DNA of 16,130 bases from Pelomicrobium sp036803785 (GTDB lineage Bacteria > Pseudomonadota > Gammaproteobacteria > Burkholderiales > UBA6910): the NCBI RefSeq assembly GCF_036803785.1, contig NZ_DAIRTR010000074.1, positions 1 through 16,130 of the forward strand. Reading direction: 5' to 3'. This document shows positions 7,925 through 14,851 of this stretch, in pieces. Every line of letters starts with the position of its first letter. Position 1 is the stretch's first letter. The notes under the pieces were generated by a model. It ran no database searches and had not been told where the DNA came from. It saw nothing but the letters and a program-made list of their open reading frames with translations. A program made the position numbers and the translations under genes.

Positions 7925-9223
7925 TCAACCGCGCTGCCCGATGGGAACCACGTCGCGCTGGGCTGCCCCCGTATAGAGCTGCCGGGGGCGCCCGATCTTC
8001 TGCTCTGGATCAGAAATCATCTCGTTCCACTGAGCGATCCAGCCCACGGTGCGAGCCATCGCGAAAATCGCGGTGAACAAGCGAGTCGGTATCCCGAGGG
8101 CACTCTGCACGATGCCTGAGTAGAAGTCCACGTTGGGGTAGAGCTTGCGCTCCACGAAGTACTCGTCCTCCAGGGCAATTTTCTCCAGCGCCATGGCAAG
8201 CTTGAATAGCTTGTGATCGTGCAGGCCCAGTTCGTTCAACACCTCGTGGCAGGTTTCGCGCATGAGCTTGGCCCGAGGATCGTAGTTCTTGTACACGCGG
8301 TGGCCGAACCCCATCAGCCGGAACGGGTCGTTCTTGTCCTTGGCCCGTTTGATGTACTCACCGATGCGCGACACGTCACCGATCTCTTCCAGCATGTGCA
8401 GCACCGCCTCGTTGGCACCCCCATGGGCTGGACCCCACAGGCAGGCGATGCCGGCAGAGATGCAAGCGAAAGGATTGGCGCCACTTGAGCCCGCCAAGCG
8501 CACGGTGGAGGTGGAAGCGTTCTGCTCGTGGTCCGCGTGCAGGATGAGGATGCGATCCAACGCCCGCACCAGCACCGGGTTAGGTTCATAGCGCTCGCAT
8601 GGAGTAGCGAACATCATGTGCATGAAGTTCGCAGTGTAGTCGAGGTCGTTGCGCGGGTACATGAACGGCTGGCCCACGTTGTACTTGTACGCCATGGCGG
8701 TGATGGTGGGCAGCTTGGCAATCAGCCGGTGGGCCGAGATGTCCCGGTGGTACTGATCGGAAATGTCCATGGCGTCGTGGTAGAACGCGGAGAGGGCCCC
8801 CACCACGCCCACGAGCACTGCCATAGGGTGGGCGTCGCGCCGGAAGCCGTTGTAGAAACGCGTCAACTGGTCGTGCACCATCGTGTGCTTCTTGATGATG
8901 CTCACGAACTCGTCCTTCTGCGCGCGGGTAGGTAGCTCGCCATTCAAGATGAGGTAGGCCACCTCCAGGAAATCGCACTGCACGGCGAGCTGCTCGATGG
9001 GGTAACCCCGGTAGAGCAGGATTCCCTTGTCCCCGTCGATGTAGGTAATCGCCGAGCGACAGCTGGCCGTCGCCATGAACCCCGGGTCGTAGGTGAAGAC
9101 CCCACTCTTCGCGTAGAGCGTGCGAATGTCTACCACGTCGGGTCCCAGGGTCCCGGACAGGACCGGTAGCTCCACTGCGGGCTTGCCGTCGTTGAAAGTG
9201 ATCGTGGCTGTTTTGGTGCTCAT
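7925..9223 (-). CDS. gltA: Citrate synthase (type II, hexameric class)
   Basis: This enzyme condenses acetyl-CoA with oxaloacetate to give citrate. Active-site residues are visible: H229 and H232 in HADHEQN, H267 in GPAHGGAN, H308 in FGHRVYKNYDPR, and the catalytic aspartate D366 in NVDFYSG. The long N-terminal region before the catalytic core and the 432-residue length fit the NADH-responsive type II enzymes of Gram-negative bacteria; allosteric behaviour itself cannot be read from sequence. The frame is open upstream to 9265, but the ATG at 9223 (MSTKTATITFNDG) has GGAGGA directly upstream (9227-9232) and begins like known family members. It follows sdhE by 54 bp and precedes odhA by 36 bp. 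PrpC, a related but distinct synthase for 2-methylcitrate, starts at 16031, so the two paralogues lie about 7 kb apart. Confidence 0.97.
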   Translation of the reverse strand: MSTKTATITFNDGKPAVELPVLSGTLGPDVVDIRTLYAKSGVFTYDPGFMATASCRSAITYIDGDKGILLYRGYPIEQLAVQCDFLEVAYLILNGELPTRAQKDEFVSIIKKHTMVHDQLTRFYNGFRRDAHPMAVLVGVVGALSAFYHDAMDISDQYHRDISAHRLIAKLPTITAMAYKYNVGQPFMYPRNDLDYTANFMHMMFATPCERYEPNPVLVRALDRILILHADHEQNASTSTVRLAGSSGANPFACISAGIACLWGPAHGGANEAVLHMLEEIGDVSRIGEYIKRAKDKNDPFRLMGFGHRVYKNYDPRAKLMRETCHEVLNELGLHDHKLFKLAMALEKIALEDEYFVERKLYPNVDFYSGIVQSALGIPTRLFTAIFAMARTVGWIAQWNEMISDPEQKIGRPRQLYTGAAQRDVVPIGQRG

Positions 9224-9250
9224 GGTTCCTCCGGCTCCGTGGGTTTTCCG

Positions 9251-9276
9251 GGCGGGTTCTCGCAAGCGCGCCCGCC
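9251..9276. repeat. Inverted repeat in the sdhE-gltA gap
   Basis: GGCGGG (9251-9256) pairs with CCCGCC (9271-9276), and a CGC/GCG pair can form inside the loop. In the direction of transcription the hairpin starts 1 nt after the sdhE stop and ends 27 nt before the gltA ATG. No T-run follows. It may modulate readthrough or mRNA decay between the sdh and gltA parts of the operon. This is inferred from position only. Confidence 0.4.
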
Positions 9277-9277
9277 T

Positions 9278-9511
9278 TCAAAGCGATTGTAGCTTGCTCA
9301 CGACGGGCTGCAGGCGTGCGTCGCAACAAGGCCGCCGGCCGCTCACGAGATCCCAGAGATCGTTGTCCGGGTAGTCGAGCAGCGCGGCGAAGCTTTGCCG
9401 CTCCTCGTCGCCCAGCCGCTCGAGCTCGCGCTCGGCGAAGCGGGATAAGATCAGGTCCAGTTCCAGGAGACCGCGCCGGCAGCGCCAGCGCAAACGGTTA
9501 AGCTCGGTCAT
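9278..9511 (-). CDS. sdhE: Succinate dehydrogenase flavin-assembly factor SdhE
   Basis: This small 77-residue protein of the SdhE/CptB/YgfY family helps attach FAD covalently to SdhA. The family signature RGxxE is present as RRGLLELD near residues 12-19, followed by a run of charged helices and the YPDNDLWDL motif around residues 47-55 that is typical of the family. The start ATG overlaps the sdhB stop by 4 nt (ATGA, 9508-9511), so translation is probably coupled to sdhB. The position directly after sdhCDAB, whose SdhA carries the FAD-accepting histidine, agrees with the role. Confidence 0.93.
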   Translation of the reverse strand: MTELNRLRWRCRRGLLELDLILSRFAERELERLGDEERQSFAALLDYPDNDLWDLVSGRRPCCDARLQPVVSKLQSL

Positions 9512-10203
9512 ACCGCACGCCGGACCATCATTTCCTTGATCTTGCCGATCGCCCGGGTCGGGTTGAGCCCCTTAGGGCAGACATCGACGCAGTTCATGAT
9601 CGTGTGACAGCGAAACAGCCGGTAGGGATCCTCCAGGTTGTCCAACCGCTCGTTGGTGGCCTGATCTCGGCTGTCGGCGAGGAAGCGGTAGGCCTGCAGC
9701 AACCCGGCGGGTCCCACGAACTTGTCCGGGTTCCACCAGAACGAGGGACACGAGGTGGAGCAGCAGGCACACAGGATGCACTCGTAGAGCCCGTCGAGCT
9801 CCTTGCGCTCCTCCGGCGACTGCAGTCGCTCGGTCTCGGGCGGCGGATCGTTATTGATGAGATACGGCCGGATGGAGTGGTACTGCTTGAAAAACTGGGT
9901 CATGTCCACGATCAAGTCGCGGATCACCGGCAGCCCCGGCAGCGGCCGGATCCTCACCGGTTCCCGGAGATCCTTGACTGGGGTGATGCAGGCGAGGCCG
10001 TTACGGCCGTTGATGTTCATGGCGTCGGAGCCGCACACCCCCTCCCGGCAGGAGCGGCGGAAACTCAGGCTGTCGTCGATCGACTTGATCCGCACCAGGG
10101 CGTCGAGCAGCATCCGGTCGGTGGGCGCAAGCTCCACATCGTAGTCTTGCATGTAGGGCTGGTCGTCCACGTCCGGATTGTAGCGGTAGATGGAAAAACG
10201 CAT
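9508..10203 (-). CDS. sdhB: Succinate dehydrogenase iron-sulfur subunit
   Basis: This electron-transfer subunit of complex II carries three iron-sulfur clusters from SdhA to quinone. The N-terminal ferredoxin-like domain has the [2Fe-2S] ligands C52, C57, D60 and C72 (SCREGVCGSD, then GLAC), including the aspartate that replaces a cysteine in many bacterial enzymes. The C-terminal domain has CILCACCSTSCP for the [4Fe-4S] cluster and CHTIMNCVDVCP for the remaining ligands of the [3Fe-4S] and [4Fe-4S] clusters. FWWNPDKF carries the quinone-site tryptophan region. The length of 231 residues is normal. The ATG at 10203 has GAGGAG about 7 nt upstream. It lies 24 bp after sdhA and overlaps sdhE by 4 nt. 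Confidence 0.97.
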   Translation of the reverse strand: MRFSIYRYNPDVDDQPYMQDYDVELAPTDRMLLDALVRIKSIDDSLSFRRSCREGVCGSDAMNINGRNGLACITPVKDLREPVRIRPLPGLPVIRDLIVDMTQFFKQYHSIRPYLINNDPPPETERLQSPEERKELDGLYECILCACCSTSCPSFWWNPDKFVGPAGLLQAYRFLADSRDQATNERLDNLEDPYRLFRCHTIMNCVDVCPKGLNPTRAIGKIKEMMVRRAV

Positions 10204-10227
10204 CGGCGGCTCCTCGGGCGCTTTCGC

Positions 10228-11991
10228 TCAGTAGGTGCGGACCTTCAGCGGGAAGGTTTCCACCGTCAGCGGCTTCAGGTGTACCGGTTTGTAGTCCACG
10301 CGCCGGCCCTCTTTGAAGAACAGGCTGTGTTTGAGCCAGTTGTCGTCGTCGCGGTTTGGACAGTCTTCCCGGGCATGGGCGCCACGGCTTTCCTTGCGCG
10401 CTTCGGCGCAAATCATGGTGGCCACCGCCACCTCCACCAAGTTGTCTAACTCCAACGCCTCGACCCTGGCAGTGTTGAACGTCTTGCTCTTGTCGGAAAT
10501 GAAGGTCTTTTGCGCCCGCTCTTCGATCTCCAGGATCTTTTGCACGCCCTGTCTCAGGAGGTCGCCGAAGCGAAACACACCGCAATGGTTCTGCATCACC
10601 TTCTGCAACTCGGCCCGCACCTCCGGCACCGACTCGCCGCTGGTGGCGGCTTCCAGCCGAGCCAGCCGTGCCAGAGGCAGATCGGCGGCGTCCTTGGGCA
10701 AATCCTTGTGGTGGGGATTTTCCCGGATGAACTGGATCATGGCGTCTCCTGCCGCCTTGCCGAAGACCACCAGGTCGAGTAGGGAGTTGGTGCCCAGGCG
10801 ATTCGCCCCGTGCACCGAAACGCAGGCGCACTCCCCGGCCGCGTACAGGCCCGGCACCACCTCCTCGGGGCCGGTCTTGAGGGGTGCCACCACTTCGCCG
10901 TGGTAGTTGGTGGGAATGCCGCCCATCATGTAGTGGCAGGTGGGCACCACGGGAATCGGGTCCTTGATGGGGTCCACGTGGGCGAACTTGATGGCGATCT
11001 CCCGGATACCGGGCAGCCGTGTCATGATCACCTCAGGCCCCAGGTGGTCCAGCTTGAGCAGCACGTGATCGCCTTGGGGACCACAGCCCCGTCCCTCCTT
11101 GATCTCGGTGGCCATGGCGCGGGACACCACGTCCCGGCTGGCCAAGTCCTTGGCGTTGGGGGCATAGCGCTCCATGAAACGCTCGCCGTGTTTGTTGAGT
11201 AGGTAGCCTCCCTCCCCCCGCACCCCTTCGGTGATCAATACCCCGGCGCCGGCCACGCCGGTGGGGTGGAACTGCCAGAACTCCATGTCTTCTAGAGGGA
11301 TGCCAGCCCGGGCGCACATTCCCAAGCCATCGCCGGTGTTGATGAAGGCGTTGGTGCTCGACTGGAAAATGCGCCCCGCCCCGCCGGTGGCAAGCAACGT
11401 CGCCTTGGCCTGCAGGATCATGACCTCGCCCGTTTCCATCTCCAGCGCCACGACCCCCAGCACGTCCCCTTCTTGATCGCGAATCAGGTCCAGGGCCATC
11501 CACTCTACCAGGAAGTGGGTATTGGCCCGCACGTTGCGCTGGTACAGGGTGTGCAGCATGGCATGGCCGGTGCGGTCTGCGGCCGCACAGCTGCGTGCCG
11601 CCAGGGTCGCCCCGTAGTTCTGGGTGTGACCACCGAAGGGACGCTGGTAGATCTTGCCGTTGGGCAGTCGGTCGAACGGCATGCCGAAGTGCTCCAGCTC
11701 GTAGATGGCCTCGTTCGCCTTGCGCGCCATGAACTCGATGGCGTCCTGATCCCCGAGGTAGTCGGACCCCTTCACGGTATCGAACATGTGCCAGTGCCAG
11801 TTGTCCTCGGAGACATTGGCTAAGGAGGCGGCAATTCCGCCTTGGGCCGCCACCGTATGGGAGCGAGTCGGGAACACCTTGGACAGCACCGCCACCTTGA
11901 GGCCGGCTTCGGCGAGTTGCAGCGATGCGCGCATTCCGGCGCCGCCCGCCCCCACTACCACCGCGTCAAACCTGCGCACCGGGATCCCCAT
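10228..11991 (-). CDS. sdhA: Succinate dehydrogenase flavoprotein subunit
   Basis: This catalytic subunit of complex II oxidises succinate to fumarate on the cytoplasmic face of the membrane. The dinucleotide fold VVVGAGGAGM (residues 11-20) binds FAD. H45 in TRSHTVAAQGG is the covalent flavin attachment site, at the same position as in E. coli. HPTG, RGEGGYLLN, HYMMGGIPTN and SVHGANRLGTNSLLDL supply the dicarboxylate site and capping-domain motifs. The length of 587 residues is typical. The ATG at 11991 follows the sdhD stop with no gap (TAAATG). A GGAG about 8 nt upstream lies inside the sdhD end, so coupled translation is likely. Its assembly partner SdhE is encoded two genes downstream. 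Confidence 0.98.
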   Translation of the reverse strand: MGIPVRRFDAVVVGAGGAGMRASLQLAEAGLKVAVLSKVFPTRSHTVAAQGGIAASLANVSEDNWHWHMFDTVKGSDYLGDQDAIEFMARKANEAIYELEHFGMPFDRLPNGKIYQRPFGGHTQNYGATLAARSCAAADRTGHAMLHTLYQRNVRANTHFLVEWMALDLIRDQEGDVLGVVALEMETGEVMILQAKATLLATGGAGRIFQSSTNAFINTGDGLGMCARAGIPLEDMEFWQFHPTGVAGAGVLITEGVRGEGGYLLNKHGERFMERYAPNAKDLASRDVVSRAMATEIKEGRGCGPQGDHVLLKLDHLGPEVIMTRLPGIREIAIKFAHVDPIKDPIPVVPTCHYMMGGIPTNYHGEVVAPLKTGPEEVVPGLYAAGECACVSVHGANRLGTNSLLDLVVFGKAAGDAMIQFIRENPHHKDLPKDAADLPLARLARLEAATSGESVPEVRAELQKVMQNHCGVFRFGDLLRQGVQKILEIEERAQKTFISDKSKTFNTARVEALELDNLVEVAVATMICAEARKESRGAHAREDCPNRDDDNWLKHSLFFKEGRRVDYKPVHLKPLTVETFPLKVRTY

Positions 11992-12339
11992 TTAAGCGCT
12001 CCACAACACCTGCACCGTCCACATGGCGTAATACACGAGAGCGAGCACCACCACCACCTGTAGCGCGAGCCGCACGCCGGTCGGGTGCACGTAGTCCATC
12101 AGGATGTCTCGCACTCCGACCCATGCGTGCAGGAACAGGGAAAAGAAAAAGAGCAGTGTGGCAAAGCGCATCCATTGCTGGGCGAACAACGCCTTCCACG
12201 CCGCGTAATCGAGGGGCGGAGCAGCCGCGAGCACCACCACCAGCAGCACCGTATAGAGTGCCATGACCACAGCGGAGACCCGCTGCACTAGCCAATCCCG
12301 CAGCCCGTAATGGGCCCCTACCACCACTCGTTTCACCAT
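11992..12339 (-). CDS. sdhD: Succinate dehydrogenase membrane anchor subunit
   Basis: This small hydrophobic subunit anchors complex II and forms the haem b and ubiquinone sites with SdhC. Three transmembrane helices are visible (about 18-40, 57-78 and 88-112). H71 in FLHAWVGVRDIL is the expected haem ligand. D82 and Y83 in MDY match the positions of quinone-site residues in E. coli SdhD. The frame is open to 12486, but the extra N-terminal residues overlap sdhC deeply and look non-membrane, so the ATG at 12339 (MVKRVVVGAHYGLRDW) is chosen. It gives 115 residues, the usual size. That start overlaps the sdhC end by 7 nt, implying coupled translation. Confidence 0.93.
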   Translation of the reverse strand: MVKRVVVGAHYGLRDWLVQRVSAVVMALYTVLLVVVLAAAPPLDYAAWKALFAQQWMRFATLLFFFSLFLHAWVGVRDILMDYVHPTGVRLALQVVVVLALVYYAMWTVQVLWSA

Positions 12340-12710
12340 AGGATCGCCCCCAGGATCAGGGTGAGTGCCAAGCTTGCCGCCAACACCGCCTTGGCGCTCG
12401 CACGGGCCGCAGCCAGCTCCACCCCATAGTGCAGATCGATGGCCAAATAACGGAGGCCAGCGAAGAAGTGATGCAAGAAAGCCCACACAAGCCCGATTAC
12501 CCCTAGCTTGACCGGCCAGAAGTCGAGGGTGCGTCGCACCGCCTCGAACCCCTCCGCCGAGACGAGGCTCGTCTGCAAGAAAAACAGGAAGACGGGAATG
12601 AAAAGAAACAAAAGCGCGCCGCTCACCCGGTGCAGGATCGAGACGAGGCCCGGGACGGGGAGCTTGATGTGTAGCAGATCCAGGTACTTGGGGCGATTTT
12701 TAGGAGCCAT
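12333..12710 (-). CDS. sdhC: Succinate dehydrogenase cytochrome b556 subunit
   Basis: This membrane subunit of complex II binds haem b and ubiquinone. Three hydrophobic helices are visible (about 25-48, 66-88 and 105-124). S24 and R28 in SILHRVSG match the quinone-site Ser and Arg of the family. The haem-ligand region reads FLHHFFAGLRYLAIDL, with H80/H81 supplying the ligand. Y88 stands where many homologues, including E. coli, have a second histidine (GIRH). The frame extends to a TTG at 12725, but the ATG at 12710 (MAPKNRPKYLDL) begins like known SdhC proteins. Neither start has a clear Shine-Dalgarno sequence, which is unusual for the first gene of a highly expressed operon. The product is 125 residues. 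Confidence 0.93.
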   Translation of the reverse strand: MAPKNRPKYLDLLHIKLPVPGLVSILHRVSGALLFLFIPVFLFFLQTSLVSAEGFEAVRRTLDFWPVKLGVIGLVWAFLHHFFAGLRYLAIDLHYGVELAAARASAKAVLAASLALTLILGAILW

Positions 12711-12744
12711 GGAAGAGGGCGTCAAGGGCAGCGAAATGCGGAGC

Positions 12745-12787
12745 TCGAACCGGCCCGGTGTGGCCCAGGCCGGCGTGCAGGGTTCGA
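12745..12787. promoter_or_regulatory. Two-tier hairpin in the sdhC leader
   Basis: TCGAACC (12745-12751) pairs perfectly with GGTTCGA (12781-12787). Inside, GGCC (12752-12755) can pair with GGCC (12768-12771); alternatively CCGGCC (12750-12755) pairs with GGCCGG (12768-12773). In the predicted sdhC mRNA the structure lies about 35 nt before the ATG. A post-transcriptional or attenuation role is inferred, not shown. Confidence 0.45.
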
Positions 12788-12865
12788 CGACCGGCTCAGC
12801 CTCGTTGCTGCCATGGCCTGCTTAGCACCCTCATGGAAGGGAATCGATGGGGTTCGGGCAGCACT

Positions 12866-12894
12866 ATTTTAATCGCTCTTGCGCGGCGCAGCAA
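12866..12894 (-). promoter_or_regulatory. Candidate sigma70 promoter of the sdh-glt-odh operon
   Basis: On the minus strand TTGCTG (12889-12894) and TAAAAT (12866-12871) are separated by 17 bp. The -10 box matches five of six consensus bases and the -35 box three of six. The predicted start, near 12859, gives a leader of about 150 nt before the sdhC ATG at 12710. Readthrough from gntR may add to expression, since both genes point the same way. Confidence 0.5.
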
Positions 12895-12925
12895 AAAAGG
12901 CCCTCATGGCGTTAAGCCGTTGGTC

Positions 12926-13669
12926 TTAAGAAATCTTGTTCATGTAATGGAAAGACTTCGTGTTACACATCGTGCGTCGCCATTCCACGGGCTTGTCGCC
13001 AAAGGTGTAAGCCACCCGCTCGATGCGCAGCAGGGGCGCTCCCGGGGCAATTCCGAGCAAGGTGGCCACTTCCGGTTCCGCTGCCACCGCTTTGATTTGC
13101 TCCACCACCTGCAGGATACGCACCCGGTAGGCCGACTCGAACATGCTGTAGAGCTTGCACTGGTACTGATTGATCTTGGCCGCGCTCAGACCCTTGAAGA
13201 GGGCGGCCGGCAGCCGGATCTCCTCCCAGCACACCGGCTCTCCCCCTACTTTCATGAGTCGGGTAATGACCACCAGGGTGGCTGCGACCGGGATCTCCAG
13301 AAGCCTCGCCGTGGACGCGTCGGCCTTCATTCGCCGGCAGTCGATGAGCTCTCCCTTGGGATAGACCCGCTCCCCCTCGTCGGGGCTGATGCGCAGAAAG
13401 TGGAACTGGCGCTTCTCTTCGGTATGGGAGGCGACGAAGGTACCTTTGCCCTGCTGGCGGATCAACAGGTTCTCGTCGGCCAGTTCGTTGATCGCCTTGC
13501 GTACCGTTCCCTGGCTGACGTTGAAGCGTGCGGCCAGCTCCGTTTCGCTGGGGATCGCCTCCCCCGGGCGCCATTCCCCGGAAATCAGGCTCTGGGTAAT
13601 CAGGGTCTTGATCTGTTGGTACAGCGGCCGAAAGGTCGGCGCCGGGTTTCCGTCGCTCATGTTTTTCAT
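12926..13669 (-). CDS. GntR-family transcriptional regulator, HutC/UTRA type
   Basis: The 247-residue protein has an N-terminal winged helix of the GntR family (about 14-80: PLYQQIKTLI, then PGEAIPSETELAARFNVSQGTVRKAINEL, then a wing ending RQQGKGTFVA). A C-terminal UTRA effector domain (about 97-240) places it in the HutC subgroup. Such proteins bind palindromic, AT-centred operators as dimers and respond to a small ligand, here unknown. It lies between the minus-strand sdh operon and divergent mdh. Two copies of a 26-bp element, one in its own promoter region and one before prpC, are the obvious candidate sites. It may be equivalent to the GntR regulators of methylcitrate genes (PrpQ type) in other proteobacteria, but I cannot confirm orthology, so no symbol is given. 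Two starts are possible (ATG at 13669 or 13660). The first has GGGA just upstream. Confidence 0.92.
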   Translation of the reverse strand: MKNMSDGNPAPTFRPLYQQIKTLITQSLISGEWRPGEAIPSETELAARFNVSQGTVRKAINELADENLLIRQQGKGTFVASHTEEKRQFHFLRISPDEGERVYPKGELIDCRRMKADASTARLLEIPVAATLVVITRLMKVGGEPVCWEEIRLPAALFKGLSAAKINQYQCKLYSMFESAYRVRILQVVEQIKAVAAEPEVATLLGIAPGAPLLRIERVAYTFGDKPVEWRRTMCNTKSFHYMNKIS

Positions 13670-13704
13670 TGTCCCACACTCATCCGCAGGACGTCCATTA
13701 AACG

Positions 13705-13730
13705 CTATCTTTTATCATATATAAGACATG
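13705..13730. promoter_or_regulatory. Candidate GntR operator, copy 1 (gntR-mdh divergent region)
   Basis: The 26-bp element has the core TCATATATAAGACATG (13715-13730). Read on the minus strand it matches the element before prpC at 23 of 26 positions (mismatches only at element positions 1, 8 and 13). It ends 2 bp before the mdh -35 box and contains the predicted gntR -10 box. The near-palindrome TCATATATAAGA with flanking AT-rich repeats fits a HutC-type dimer site. Binding by the adjacent GntR protein is inferred. Confidence 0.72.
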
Positions 13731-13746
13731 AATTGACAGCAGGCAA
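13718..13746 (-). promoter_or_regulatory. Candidate gntR promoter overlapping the operator
   Basis: On the minus strand TTGCCT (13741-13746) and TATATA (13718-13723) are 17 bp apart. The match to consensus is moderate. The -10 box is inside the 26-bp element and the -35 box overlaps the mdh promoter spacer, so occupancy by the GntR protein would block its own synthesis. Confidence 0.4.
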
Positions 13747-13762
13747 CGGGGCTTCTTAAAAT
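13733..13762 (+). promoter_or_regulatory. Candidate sigma70 promoter of mdh
   Basis: A perfect TTGACA (13733-13738) is followed after 18 bp by TAAAAT (13757-13762, five of six matches). Transcription would start near 13769, giving a leader of about 80 nt to the mdh ATG. The operator lies immediately upstream of the -35 box, the same arrangement as at prpC. Confidence 0.65.
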
Positions 13763-13849
13763 TTTGAGCGCGTGTCGGTCGCGCCTTTACGCATCGAGCG
13801 ACGCGCCCCTCGCCTTCCTTCCAATCATCTAGGCCCTGGAGCACATTCC

Positions 13850-14833
13850 ATGAAAGCCCCCATTCGCGTTGCCGTCACCGGCGCTGCCGGCCAAATCGGC
13901 TATAGCCTCCTGTTTCGCATCGCCAGCGGCGACATGCTGGGCAAAGATCAACCCGTGATCCTGCAGCTTCTGGAAATCCCCCAGGCGGTGGGAGCGCTTA
14001 AGGGTGTGGTGATGGAGCTGGAGGACTGCGCCTTTCCTCTGCTCGCCGGCATCGTGGCCACGGACGATCCCCGCGTCGCATTCCGCGATGCCCAGATCGC
14101 CCTGCTGGTGGGCGCGCGGCCCCGGTCCAAAGGGATGGAGCGCAAGGATTTGCTGGAAGCCAACGCCCAGATTTTCACCACTCAGGGACGAGCACTGGAT
14201 GAGGTAGCGAGCCGGGACGTGAAGGTGCTGGTGGTGGGCAACCCGGCCAACACCAACGCCTTGATCGCCATGAGGAGCGCCCCTGGGCTCAAGCCCGAGC
14301 AGTTCAGCGCCATGATGCGCCTCGACCACAACCGGGCCCTGTCCCAGGTGGCCGCCAAGATCGGCAAGCCGGTCGCATCGATCCGCAAGATGGTGGTCTG
14401 GGGCAACCATTCGGCCACCCAGTATCCCGACCTGTTCCATGCAGAGGCAGACGGCCAGAAGGTGTGGCCCATGATCAACGACCAGGCATGGCTGGAGAAC
14501 GTCTTCATCCCCACCGTGCAGAAACGCGGCGCCGCCATCATCGAAGCGCGGGGTCTTTCCAGCGCGGCGAGCGCTGCCAACGCCGCCATCGATCACGTGC
14601 GCGACTGGGTGCTCGGTACGCGGGAGGGGGACTGGGTCACCATGGGCGTTCCCGCCGACGGCAGCTACGGCATCGCCGAGGACGTGGTATACGGCTACCC
14701 GGTCACCTGCAAAAACGGGAAGTACACCATCGTGCCGGGACTGCCAATCAGCGACTTTAGCCGCAACCGTATGCAGGCCACCCTTCAGGAGCTCAAGGAG
14801 GAGCGGGACGCGATCAAGCACCTGCTCGCCTGA
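13850..14833 (+). CDS. mdh: Malate dehydrogenase (NAD-dependent)
   Basis: This enzyme oxidises malate to oxaloacetate, the acceptor for both citrate synthase and 2-methylcitrate synthase. The NAD-binding loop is GAAGQIG (residues 11-17). Substrate arginines are R92 and R98 (ARPRSKGMERKD) and R162 (RLDHNR). The catalytic pair is D159 and H187 (VVWGNHSATQYPD). VVGNPANTNA (about 128-137) is typical of the family. The sequence resembles the cytosolic-type MDH group used by betaproteobacteria, and 327 residues is usual. The frame is open to a GTG at 13772, but the ATG at 13850 (MKAPIRVAVTGAAGQ) has GGAG about 9 nt upstream and starts directly before the Rossmann fold. The gene is divergent from gntR, and a CitE-like gene follows after 18 bp. 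Confidence 0.97.
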   Translation: MKAPIRVAVTGAAGQIGYSLLFRIASGDMLGKDQPVILQLLEIPQAVGALKGVVMELEDCAFPLLAGIVATDDPRVAFRDAQIALLVGARPRSKGMERKDLLEANAQIFTTQGRALDEVASRDVKVLVVGNPANTNALIAMRSAPGLKPEQFSAMMRLDHNRALSQVAAKIGKPVASIRKMVVWGNHSATQYPDLFHAEADGQKVWPMINDQAWLENVFIPTVQKRGAAIIEARGLSSAASAANAAIDHVRDWVLGTREGDWVTMGVPADGSYGIAEDVVYGYPVTCKNGKYTIVPGLPISDFSRNRMQATLQELKEERDAIKHLLA

Positions 14834-14851
14834 GCGCCGCAAACCTCGCCC

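Noticed and set aside
12889..12909. T6 run after GCCATGAGGGC on the minus strand as a gntR terminator
   Set aside because: Only a 3-bp stem can form next to the T-run, and the region overlaps the better-supported sdh promoter -35 box.
12828..12909. Direct repeat CCCTCATGG (12828-12836 and 12901-12909) flanking the sdh promoter
   Set aside because: Nine bases, no palindromic symmetry, and no further copy noticed; chance is a fair explanation.
12711..12925. A third copy of the GntR operator before sdhC
   Set aside because: No TATAAGA-type palindrome is present; TCTTAAGA at the end of gntR resembles it only loosely.
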